Positions 48,917 to 56,307 of a stretch of 64,000 bases of DNA are shown in pieces. The notes under the pieces were generated by a model. The model had not been told where the DNA came from. It made no database searches and saw only the letters and a list, made by a program, of their open reading frames with translations. A program made the position numbers and the translations under genes. This stretch comes from Methylobacillus arboreus (lineage in GTDB: Bacteria; Pseudomonadota; Gammaproteobacteria; Burkholderiales; Methylophilaceae): the NCBI RefSeq assembly GCF_020532725.1, contig NZ_JAJAVC010000006.1, forward strand, positions 496,001 to 560,000, given 5' to 3'. Position 1 is the stretch's first letter, and each line of letters opens with the position of its first letter.

Positions 48917-49711
48917 TTAAAGCTTGACCGCAAGGCTCTGGCTGAACTCGTTGTCTTCATTGTCATGGATGGTGACGGTGAGCGTGCCATCCTGCTTGGC
49001 AATGAAGGGGAAACGGATATTCGGATCCTCGCTGATGCCGATATAGGTATCAGCCTGTAATACCGGCTCGCCGTTGTACCGCACATCAATCTTGCTGATA
49101 TAGAAAGCCGGGCGGAAGCCCTGGGATACCAGGTCGCGCTGCAGGCCGGTAAACATCGGGTGCTTGATCTGCAGTTTGACATTACGTACATCGCCTTCAC
49201 CCGCTTCGCTGTCCAATGCCAGGCGCATCTTGCCTGCATTGCGCTTGGCCTCGTCCTCATCGCCCTCCACCGTGCCGCCACAGCCGCCGCTGGCCCGCAC
49301 GGGCACGGCGTTGACATGCAATTTCCCGTCGCTGGTTTCAGCCACCACATGGACCAATGAGTCGGTTTCCAGGCGAATCCGCGTTGCAATTTCTGCCTTG
49401 CCGCTGTGCGGATTGAAATGAAATACTGCTGCCAGCGGCACCGGGTTGGCATCCACGATCACGGTGACAGCCTTCACATACTGGCTTTCCGTCATCGGGT
49501 AATCCACCACGAAAGAAAACGGCACCTGCGCGCCGCTTTCTGCACGTCTAGGCGCAGCAATCTTGATAAAATCCCCTTGCAGGAGCGATTTCCCCGGAAA
49601 GAAATCACGCTGCATGCTTTGCCATTTCTGGTCATTGACTTCTGCACTGGCAGGCAGTGACAACATCACTCCTAACATGACCAGACCATTCACGAACAAA
49701 CGCATCATCAT
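48917..49711 (-). CDS. SoxYZ-like fused sulfur carrier (quinoprotein-associated type)
   Basis: A 264-residue exported protein that fuses a SoxY-like domain (about 27-145) with a SoxZ-like domain (about 165-264). The SoxY part ends in RASGGCGG, where Cys144 sits in the GGCGG motif that carries sulfur intermediates in Sox systems. In true SoxY this motif is at the C-terminus; here it is internal, followed by an acidic linker (VEGDEDEAKRN) and then SoxZ. This fused type is known from methylotrophs next to PQQ dehydrogenases. It is the first gene of the run with the cytochrome and flavoprotein. Three consecutive ATG codons are possible starts. Confidence 0.9.
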   Translation of the reverse strand: MMMRLFVNGLVMLGVMLSLPASAEVNDQKWQSMQRDFFPGKSLLQGDFIKIAAPRRAESGAQVPFSFVVDYPMTESQYVKAVTVIVDANPVPLAAVFHFNPHSGKAEIATRIRLETDSLVHVVAETSDGKLHVNAVPVRASGGCGGTVEGDEDEAKRNAGKMRLALDSEAGEGDVRNVKLQIKHPMFTGLQRDLVSQGFRPAFYISKIDVRYNGEPVLQADTYIGISEDPNIRFPFIAKQDGTLTVTIHDNEDNEFSQSLAVKL

Positions 49712-49737
49712 TTGATCAATCCATTTTATTGTATAGA

Positions 49738-49755
49738 ATACCGACTAGTTGGTAT
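49738..49755. promoter_or_regulatory. Near-palindrome between SoxYZ-like and tetR genes
   Basis: ATACCGACTAGTTGGTAT is palindromic at 16 of 18 positions. It lies 27 bp before the SoxYZ-like start and 80 bp before the divergent tetR start, so one bound TetR dimer pair could control both. This spacing and symmetry is common for TetR regulators. Confidence 0.68.
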
Positions 49756-49835
49756 GTTATGACAGTATACAGATTTGTCAATAGTATCCTTCCCAGCCAT
49801 CACTAACGCAGAATGGAAAGTATCACAGGAAGCTT

Positions 49836-50438
49836 ATGTCCAGCCAGCCTATCCCATCAACACGAGACCGCATCCTGCAGATTGCCAGAGACCTGATCCT
49901 GTCTCGTGGCTTTTCCGCGATGACCATCGACATGGTCTGTATACAAGCCAATATCACCAAGGGTGGATTCTTCCACCATTTCCCAAACAAGGAAGTATTG
50001 GGCGAGGCGGTGCTGCAGCAGTTCTGGCAGGATGCGCATGACCGCCAGCAGCATATAGATGAAACACCGCATACTAGCCGGCTGGAACGACTCACTGCCT
50101 ATGTGGACCATGCCATCATCGCCTATCAGGATCCGCAGCTCAGCCAGGGCTGCATGCTTGCCATCTTCACCATGGGACTTGAGGAAACCAATCCCAGGCT
50201 TTTCCAGGTTTCGCAGGATTATTTCCAGCAATGGCGCAGCGAATTGATCGGCATGTTCGATCAAGTGAAGGCGGAACAGAAACTTGCCGCATTCGATGCC
50301 GTGGCCTGGGCAGAACTCTACATTGCCACACTGGAAGGCGCTTTATTGCTGGCAAAATCAACCGACGACACGCAAGTGATCGCCCGCACACTATCGCTAT
50401 ACAAACAACAATTACTACTGGTAGCAACCAGGAAATAG
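49836..50438 (+). CDS. TetR/AcrR family regulator divergent from the SoxYZ-like operon
   Basis: A 200-residue regulator. The HTH is clear at about residues 10-56 (RDRILQIARDLILSRGFSAMTIDMVCIQANITKGGFFHHFPNKEVLGEAVL). The C-terminal domain (GCMLAIFTMGLEETNPRLF, then LYIATLEGALLLAKSTDDTQVIARTL) is like that of NemR/DhaR-type regulators, where a conserved Cys senses electrophiles; here a Cys is present in SQGCMLA. It is transcribed away from the SoxYZ-FccAB genes across a near-palindrome. Regulation of that operon is inferred. Confidence 0.9.
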   Translation: MSSQPIPSTRDRILQIARDLILSRGFSAMTIDMVCIQANITKGGFFHHFPNKEVLGEAVLQQFWQDAHDRQQHIDETPHTSRLERLTAYVDHAIIAYQDPQLSQGCMLAIFTMGLEETNPRLFQVSQDYFQQWRSELIGMFDQVKAEQKLAAFDAVAWAELYIATLEGALLLAKSTDDTQVIARTLSLYKQQLLLVATRK

Positions 50439-50473
50439 ACCTAGCGGCACAAAACCCATAAAATTTTTATGGA

Positions 50474-50520
50474 AATAGCCATTCAGGCTATTGACACTCC
50501 ATACGGCCCCTAACTATCAT
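50474..50520 (+). promoter_or_regulatory. Promoter and inverted repeat of the MarR efflux operon
   Basis: AATAGCC (50474-50480) and GGCTATT (50486-50492) form a perfect inverted repeat with 5-nt spacer. It runs into TTGACA (50491-50496), which is 18 bp from TATCAT (50515-50520). Transcription would start around 50527, just before the marR ATG at 50531. MarR binding here is inferred. Confidence 0.68.
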
Positions 50521-50530
50521 AAGTCGTACT

Positions 50531-51034
50531 ATGCTATTGATTAAAGAATTACCGACCTCAGAGTCGCTAAAAAAATTTGCAGGCCATTATCCAGCAGCCG
50601 ATATCGTCGCCATCTGGGAGTTCGTCAACATCCTGCGCGCCGCATCCGACATGTCGGATGCATTGGACAAGATGCTGGCGCGGCACGGCCTGCTGCAAGG
50701 CCGCTGGTGGGTACTGGTGCTGCTGTTGCGGGAAGATAACCTGAGTTCATCGCCTTCCGAGCTCGCTGAAAAGGCTGGCGTCACCAAGGCCACGATGACC
50801 GGATTTATCGACGGCCTGGAAAACGAAGGGCTGGTAAGCCGCCTCACCGACCGCAAGGACAGGCGCAAGCTCAAGATCAAGCTCACTGCCGCCGGCCGCA
50901 AGAAACTCGATGAGGTCATGCCGGTGTACTACACCAACGTCGCCGCCCTGATGTCCACGCTTTCGCTGCAACACCGCCAGGACGTGGTACGCCACATGCA
51001 GACACTGGGCGCGAATGTTGAAGTCATGAAGTAA
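50531..51034 (+). CDS. MarR family regulator
   Basis: A 167-residue winged-helix regulator. The DNA-binding part is clear: LSSSPSELAEKAGVTKATMTGFIDGLENEGLVSRLTDRKDRRKLKIKLTAAGRKKLDEVMP (about 75-137). The N-terminal 40 residues are a dimerisation arm. It is the first gene of an efflux operon with NodT, FUSC, DUF1656 and HlyD-like proteins, so it probably represses the set until an aromatic acid or phenolic ligand binds. The predicted transcript begins only about four bases before the ATG and there is no Shine-Dalgarno, which suggests a leaderless mRNA. Confidence 0.92.
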   Translation: MLLIKELPTSESLKKFAGHYPAADIVAIWEFVNILRAASDMSDALDKMLARHGLLQGRWWVLVLLLREDNLSSSPSELAEKAGVTKATMTGFIDGLENEGLVSRLTDRKDRRKLKIKLTAAGRKKLDEVMPVYYTNVAALMSTLSLQHRQDVVRHMQTLGANVEVMK

Positions 51035-51089
51035 TACACCAGCAAGCCGTACCTTTTCTCACATTTTATTTCCTGGGCGGGAGTCCATC

Positions 51090-52550
51090 ATGTATCGCAA
51101 TATCCTCAAGGCTTTCAGCACTGCTGTCATCGCGGTGCTGCCTGGATGTGTGAGCATGTCTGGTATTTCCACCACCGCCCAGCCAAGGGATGCCAATAGC
51201 CTGCAAGCCGGGCAGGACATTGCCCATGCGCGGCACGACCTGCCCTGGCCGAAGGAAGACTGGTGGCGCGCCTACCAGGATCCGGCACTCAATGCCTTGG
51301 TTGAACGCAGCCTTGCCGACCATCCCGATATCCACGCTGCCCGCGCCAGGGTAGCCATGGCAGAAGCGCAGGCACAGACCGTGGCAGCAGCCCGCGCACC
51401 CCAAGCAAGCCTGAATGGTTCATTGATACGCGAACGTTTCACGGACTTGCAATTCATCCCGCCGCCGTGGAACGGACATACGGAATGGAACAACAAGGCA
51501 ACCGCCAACCTCAGCTATGACCTGGATTTATGGGGACGGCGCGAACAGCAATGGAAAGGTGCGCTCGACAGCGCTTCCGCCGCCGCAGTTGAAGCACAGC
51601 AGGTCAAGCTCAGCCTGGCAACCGCCGTGGTCCGGCATTATGTGGATTTGTCGCGCGAATATGCCTTGCATCACATTATCGAAACCCGGATCGAGATTGC
51701 CGGAAAAAAACGGGATATTACGCAACGCGCGCTTGCTGCCGGGCTCAGCACTGAAATCGCCGTGACCGAAGTGGAAACCGCCATTCCCGTCCTGCGCTCG
51801 CAACTTGAAGCCAGCGCTGAACGCATCACGCTATTGAAACAACAGCTGGCCGTACTTTCCGGGCAAGGACCGGGCGCCACCGAAGCACTTGAGCGTCCCA
51901 CATTAGCCTTGCACGTTGATATTGGCCTGCCGGACAATGTACCCGCCAGCCTGGTCGGCCGCCGCCCCGACCTGGTAGCCGCACGCTGGCGCATAGAAGC
52001 TGCCAGCCATGATGTTGCAAGCGCCAAAGCCGCTTTTTATCCCGACATCAACCTGTTGAGTTTTGCCGGCTTGCAGGCCATGGGCTTCAGCCACCTGCTC
52101 AGCAATGCCGCCGGGGTTGCCGGGGTCGGGCCTGCACTCTCACTCCCGTTATTCGATGGTGGACGCCGACGCGGCAATCTTGCCGCACAAGGCGCTGCCT
52201 ATGATATTGCCGTCGAACAGTACAACAGCATTCTGCTCCAGGCATTGCAAGACGTCAGCGGCCAGCTGGTCGTGCTGCACTCCAATGCAGGCCAGCATGA
52301 AGAAATACATACCGCGCTTGCACTGGCGGAAAAAAGCCGCAAGCTTGCCAGCGTGCGCAACCAGGCCGGGCTTGCCAATTACCTGCAAGTGCTGGAAGCA
52401 GAAAACCAGGTATTGAACCAGCAGGCAACATTGATCGAACTGGATGCCGTCAGGCTCAGCACTTATGCCGGCCTGATGCAGGCGCTGGGTGGCGGCGTGA
52501 TTGCAACGGACACATCCCCGGCCAACACTATGGCCGCCCGCGTGCATTGA
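51090..52550 (+). CDS. NodT-family outer-membrane efflux lipoprotein
   Basis: Outer-membrane channel of the RND/FUSC lipoprotein class, 486 residues. The lipobox is LPGC (about 17-20). The family phrases are present: WWRAYQDPALNALVERSLADHPDIHAARARVAMAEAQAQ, the YDLDLWGRREQQWKGALDSASAAAVEAQQ segment, VGRRPDLVAARWRIEAASHDVASAKAAFYPDINLLSF and LFDGGRRRGNLAAQGAAYDIAVEQYNSILLQALQDV. The second gene of the MarR operon. GGGCGGGAG lies before the start. Its stop overlaps the FUSC start (TGATG). Confidence 0.94.
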   Translation: MYRNILKAFSTAVIAVLPGCVSMSGISTTAQPRDANSLQAGQDIAHARHDLPWPKEDWWRAYQDPALNALVERSLADHPDIHAARARVAMAEAQAQTVAAARAPQASLNGSLIRERFTDLQFIPPPWNGHTEWNNKATANLSYDLDLWGRREQQWKGALDSASAAAVEAQQVKLSLATAVVRHYVDLSREYALHHIIETRIEIAGKKRDITQRALAAGLSTEIAVTEVETAIPVLRSQLEASAERITLLKQQLAVLSGQGPGATEALERPTLALHVDIGLPDNVPASLVGRRPDLVAARWRIEAASHDVASAKAAFYPDINLLSFAGLQAMGFSHLLSNAAGVAGVGPALSLPLFDGGRRRGNLAAQGAAYDIAVEQYNSILLQALQDVSGQLVVLHSNAGQHEEIHTALALAEKSRKLASVRNQAGLANYLQVLEAENQVLNQQATLIELDAVRLSTYAGLMQALGGGVIATDTSPANTMAARVH

Positions 52551-54733
52551 TGGCGGCTGCGCTTTTCATGCGTAACCGGCGCTGGCGCTATACGCTCCTT
52601 GGTGTCTGGCGCGACTGGCTGCGGGATGACGGCCAAACCCTGATATATGTGGTCAAGGTCTTGCTCGCTTGCCTGCTCGCCATGTGGATATCCCTGCGCT
52701 TTGAGCTTGAGCAGCCGCGCACAGCACTGCTTACCGTCATGATCGTAATGCAGGCGCGGACCAGCATGGTGCTTGCCAAGAGCTACTACCGGTTCTGGGG
52801 CACAATCGTCGGCATCCTCGCCTCGCTGGTGCTGGTCGGTCTGTTTGCCCAGGAACGCATATTGTTCCTGGGCTACCTCGCAGTATGGATAGGGCTGTGC
52901 ACCGCAGGCTCCATGGTATTCCGCCACCACCAGTCCTACGCCTTTGTGCTAGCAGGCTACACCATCTGCATCGTCGGCTTGCCTGCCACGCTCAACCCGG
53001 GCCAGACCTTCGACATTGCCATGACACGGTTTTCCGAGATCATGGTCGGCCTTGCATCGGCCAGCTTGGTCAGTGCCATTGTGTTTCCGCAAGGGGTCGG
53101 CGACCTGTTGCGCAATGCGGTGCGCAAGCGTTACCGCGACTTTTCCGGCTTGCTGCGCAGCCTCAACCGCGAAAAACTTGCCGGGCCAGCCACCCAGGCC
53201 GCCACGCTGCGCATGGTCGGGGACGTTTTTGAGCTGGAGAGCTTCCATGCCTCCTCGGGCATGGAAAGCGACTACTCGCGCGCCTACCGGCAGCGGCTCA
53301 ACCTGCTCAATGCGGAGTTTATGGCGGCGACCACCAGCTTTCACGCCCTTGAACAACTGCTGCGGCGCCTGTACATGGGCGGCCACCCACATGTCGTTGA
53401 CGCATTGCTGGTCCTGTTTTCCCCGATTCAGTCCGCTGTCGTGCTCCACCAGCGGGAAATCCGCAATGAACAGGAAGCTCGCCATGCAGCACTAACTATC
53501 AAGGCGTTGCGTGACCGCTGGCCCTTGCATGTCAATGAAGTGCAGTCCAGCCTGCCAGAGAGCCTGACGGCAACCGAACAGCTGGACTTTGCTACCGGTG
53601 CCGAACTGGTCCAGCGCGTGCTGGAAGAGCTGCATGCCTACACCAATACCTATGCCGGATTAAATGAACCGGGCGCACGCCTGCCCAGTACCAGCATACA
53701 GACGCCTAGGCTGGGCATGCATTTCGACCCGCTGGCGGCATTGCTTGCAGGCATTCGCGGCGCCTTGGTATTGACTGTCATGGCCGGCATCTGGATTTTA
53801 TTCGACTGGCGTTCGGGGATAGAAGCCATCACGATAGGCATGATCACCAGCACCTTGTTTGCAAGCACGCCATCGCCGAGCAAGACCGTGCGCCATTTCA
53901 TCATTGGCGCCTTGATCGGCACCGCGCTGCTTTATATCTGCAATTTCCAGCTCCTGCCGCAGGCGCAAGGCTTCCTCATGCTGGCGCTTGCCGTCACGCC
54001 TGCCATTGCGCTGGCCGCCTGGCTCACTACCTATCCATCGGTTGCGGTAGTCGGCACCGGCATTTTCCTGATTTTTCTCTCGCACATTGGCTTTAACCAG
54101 GTTTTCAGCGCCAACCCAGTGACCTTTCTTAATGACGCCATGGCCGATTTGATGGCAATCATGATTGCCGGTTTGTTCTACAACCTTATCGACCTGACGA
54201 ATAGCCACTGGTCGCGCACGCGCGTGGCCCGCGCCATGCGCGAACTGGTCCAGGATGCCTGTCTGCAGGCACTCCCCTTGCAACGCGCTCACCTGGAAAC
54301 CCAGGCGCGTGAACTGTTGCTGCGCATGGGCGCTGCGCGCCGGGCAGCGGATGCCAAGGATAAGGAAGTCGTGGACTGGTTGTTGTCCACGCTGGAAATC
54401 GGCCATGCCGTGCTGGTACTGCGCGCGCAGCTTGCCACGGTTGACGACACCGCCTTGCGTGGCCGCATAGAGCAAAGCCTGTCACATATCGCCAGGCTGT
54501 TCGGCAAGCCAAGCTCGCGCCTGCGCCATGCCGCCATCCAGTCCATCACCCGCAGCATCGACCAGTTGCAGGCCAGCGAGGCCCAGGCGCAACTGCCGCA
54601 GTCCAGCTATCGCGAACTGCTGACCATGCTGCATTTCATCCGTGGCGCACTGCTGGATAGTGACTCGGTGCTGTCCTTGAGCGCGCCACTCAGCCAGCCG
54701 CCTTTAACTACCCAGGAGCTGAGCCATGCCTAG
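52550..54733 (+). CDS. FUSC family transporter (AaeB/YccC-like)
   Basis: Inner-membrane protein of the aromatic-acid exporter family, 727 residues from ATG 52550. It has two blocks of six helices, each followed by a cytoplasmic domain: block one from LIYVVKVLLACLLAMWISLRFELEQPRTALLTVMIVMQ to about residue 185, and block two from about residue 395 (LLAGIRGALVLTVMAGIWILFDWRSGIEAITIGMITSTLF) to about 545. The final 180 residues are helical (MRELVQDACLQALPLQRAHLETQARELLLRMG). Members such as AaeB export p-hydroxybenzoate-like acids. A TTG one codon earlier is possible. The stop overlaps the DUF1656 start by eight bases. Confidence 0.93.
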   Translation: MAAALFMRNRRWRYTLLGVWRDWLRDDGQTLIYVVKVLLACLLAMWISLRFELEQPRTALLTVMIVMQARTSMVLAKSYYRFWGTIVGILASLVLVGLFAQERILFLGYLAVWIGLCTAGSMVFRHHQSYAFVLAGYTICIVGLPATLNPGQTFDIAMTRFSEIMVGLASASLVSAIVFPQGVGDLLRNAVRKRYRDFSGLLRSLNREKLAGPATQAATLRMVGDVFELESFHASSGMESDYSRAYRQRLNLLNAEFMAATTSFHALEQLLRRLYMGGHPHVVDALLVLFSPIQSAVVLHQREIRNEQEARHAALTIKALRDRWPLHVNEVQSSLPESLTATEQLDFATGAELVQRVLEELHAYTNTYAGLNEPGARLPSTSIQTPRLGMHFDPLAALLAGIRGALVLTVMAGIWILFDWRSGIEAITIGMITSTLFASTPSPSKTVRHFIIGALIGTALLYICNFQLLPQAQGFLMLALAVTPAIALAAWLTTYPSVAVVGTGIFLIFLSHIGFNQVFSANPVTFLNDAMADLMAIMIAGLFYNLIDLTNSHWSRTRVARAMRELVQDACLQALPLQRAHLETQARELLLRMGAARRAADAKDKEVVDWLLSTLEIGHAVLVLRAQLATVDDTALRGRIEQSLSHIARLFGKPSSRLRHAAIQSITRSIDQLQASEAQAQLPQSSYRELLTMLHFIRGALLDSDSVLSLSAPLSQPPLTTQELSHA

Positions 54734-54923
54734 GGAACTTGCGCTGCTGGATGCGCTGGTGCCAGCCCTGATTCTCGCCTTTGCAGGAGGCCTGGCATTG
54801 TCCTGGCTTCTGGACCAGGTGTTCACCATTTCCGGGCTATACCGCCATATCTGGTACCGCGCGTTATTCCGTCTCGGCCTCTTTATCTGCCTGGTTTGCA
54901 GCCTGGGCCTCATGATCTACTGA
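54726..54923 (+). CDS. DUF1656 family small membrane protein (AaeX-like)
   Basis: A 65-residue protein with two membrane helices (LVPALILAFAGGLALSWLLDQVF and LFRLGLFICLVCSLGLMIY). The opening PRELALLDALVPALILAF matches DUF1656, whose E. coli member AaeX is encoded with aaeA and aaeB. It lies between the FUSC and HlyD-like genes, overlapping the first. Its role in the pump is not known; it may help assemble it. Confidence 0.9.
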   Translation: MPRELALLDALVPALILAFAGGLALSWLLDQVFTISGLYRHIWYRALFRLGLFICLVCSLGLMIY

Positions 54924-54936
54924 CAAGGCAACTCCC

Positions 54937-55821
54937 ATGAAAGAAATGCACAAGCAAATCCTGCGCGTCTCCATCACCCTGCTGATTGTCGGGCTGGCGG
55001 TCCTGCTCGGGCATATGCTCTGGGTGCGTTACATGGACTCCCCGTGGACGCGCGATGGCCGGGTACGCGCTGACGTGGTCAATGTCGCCAGTGACATCCC
55101 CGGCCTGGTCACCGAGGTGGCAGTACGCGACAACCAGTATGTGAAAAAAGGCGACCTTTTGTTCCGCATTGATACCGAGCGTTACCATCACACGCTGACG
55201 GAGACAGGGGCCAGGCTGGAGCAACGCAAGATCACGCTGGCGCTCAAGCGCGGCCAATCCACGCGACGCGCCATGCTGGATGACCAGGTCATCTCGCGCG
55301 AGGACCGTGAAGATGCCGACCTCATCACACTGGCGGCCAAGGCAGACCTGGACCAGGCCGTCGCCGAACATGAGCATGCCCGGCTCGACCTGAAACGCAC
55401 TGAAGTGCGTGCCCCTGTGGATGGATGGATATCCAACCTGCTGGTGCGGCCAGGCGATTATGCCCAGGCAGGGGAAGCCAAGCTGGCACTGATCGACCAG
55501 AAATCCTACTGGATCTATGGCTACTTCGAGGAACACAAGCTCGCCCTCATCCATGTCAACGACCCCGCGGAAATTCGCATGCTGGGCACCGACTTCGTCC
55601 TGCGCGGCCATGTCGAGAGTATTGCGCGCGGCATTACCGACCGCGACAATCCTACCGATGTCAGGCTGCTCGCCAACGTCAACCCGAGCTTCAACTGGGT
55701 ACGCCTCGCTCAACGCGTGCCGGTGCGCATCCATATCGACGAGATTCCCGAGGGTGTCGTGCTGGTGGCCGGCATGACCTGTTCAGTCATCATCCACCCC
55801 GCCTCAAGTAGCAAATCCTAG
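54937..55821 (+). CDS. HlyD-like membrane-fusion protein (AaeA-like)
   Basis: Periplasmic adaptor of the FUSC pump, 294 residues. One N-terminal membrane helix (LRVSITLLIVGLAVLLGHMLWVRYM) is followed by the lipoyl half SPWTRDGRVRADVVNVASDIPGLVTEVAVRDNQYVKKGDLLFRID, a short hairpin of about 80 residues, the second lipoyl half VRAPVDGWISNLLVRPGDYAQAGEAKLALID and a beta-barrel (YWIYGYFEEHKLALIHVNDPAEIRML). The phrase SPWTRDGRVRADVV is typical of AaeA. It is the last gene of the operon. The TAG stop begins an inverted repeat. Confidence 0.93.
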   Translation: MKEMHKQILRVSITLLIVGLAVLLGHMLWVRYMDSPWTRDGRVRADVVNVASDIPGLVTEVAVRDNQYVKKGDLLFRIDTERYHHTLTETGARLEQRKITLALKRGQSTRRAMLDDQVISREDREDADLITLAAKADLDQAVAEHEHARLDLKRTEVRAPVDGWISNLLVRPGDYAQAGEAKLALIDQKSYWIYGYFEEHKLALIHVNDPAEIRMLGTDFVLRGHVESIARGITDRDNPTDVRLLANVNPSFNWVRLAQRVPVRIHIDEIPEGVVLVAGMTCSVIIHPASSSKS

Positions 55822-55860
55822 CGCCTGTTCACAACCGTTCCTAAGGTGGTGAACAAGCGC
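55821..55860 (+). terminator. Hairpin at the end of the FUSC efflux operon
   Basis: GCGCCTGTTCAC (55821-55832) pairs with GTGAACAAGCGC (55849-55860) at 11 of 12 positions around a 16-nt loop. It starts at the last base of the HlyD-like stop codon. No T-run follows, so it may serve as an mRNA end-protecting structure. The left arm shares GCCTGTTCAC with the gene ends at 321-336 and 17673-17688. Confidence 0.6.
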
Positions 55861-55966
55861 TTAAGTTTTTCTGACATCAAAAAACGTCTTGCGCCGACAT
55901 TCAGCCTAAAGCAGCTTTGCCACACTGGAACCCAAGTTTCTCGTGAATCAATATAAGGAGCAAACA

Positions 55967-56158
55967 ATGCCTGCAAAATCCAAAGCACAGCAAATGGCTG
56001 CCGGTGCGGCTCTCTCCGCCAAACGTGGTGAAACGAAGAAAAGCAAGCTAAAGGGCGCATCACGCAGCATGGTAGACAGCATGAGCGAAAAAGAACTGGA
56101 AAAACTCGCTGCTACCAAGCACAAAGACAAACCTTACAAAGTGGAAAAACAACCTTGA
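55967..56158 (+). CDS. DUF3008 family small basic protein
   Basis: A 63-residue Lys-rich protein starting MPAKSKAQQMAAGAALSAKRGE, the exact opening style of DUF3008. A second conserved phrase, SMVDSMSEKELEKLAATKHK, follows. AAGGAG lies 7-12 bases before ATG 55967, which decides the start; an ATG-less extension of eight codons upstream is not needed. The function is unknown; members are common and small in Proteobacteria and may be stress-related. It appears monocistronic. Confidence 0.87.
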   Translation: MPAKSKAQQMAAGAALSAKRGETKKSKLKGASRSMVDSMSEKELEKLAATKHKDKPYKVEKQP

Positions 56159-56307
56159 ACGGGAACCTTGGCTTTCTGTAAGACAAGTCCTACAAAACGT
56201 ACGAATTCCCGCGTAATTGAGCAAATTTCTCCCTATTTTTAACGATATTGCCCGCTCTTATCGGCACTTCCTCATAAAGATTACGCTAAACTAGCCCATC
56301 CATAAAT

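Noticed and set aside
48535-49452. Long extended frame for the cytochrome gene (305 codons)
   Set aside because: The upstream part overlaps the SoxYZ-like gene and is not protein-like. The start at 48888 gives a normal signal peptide.
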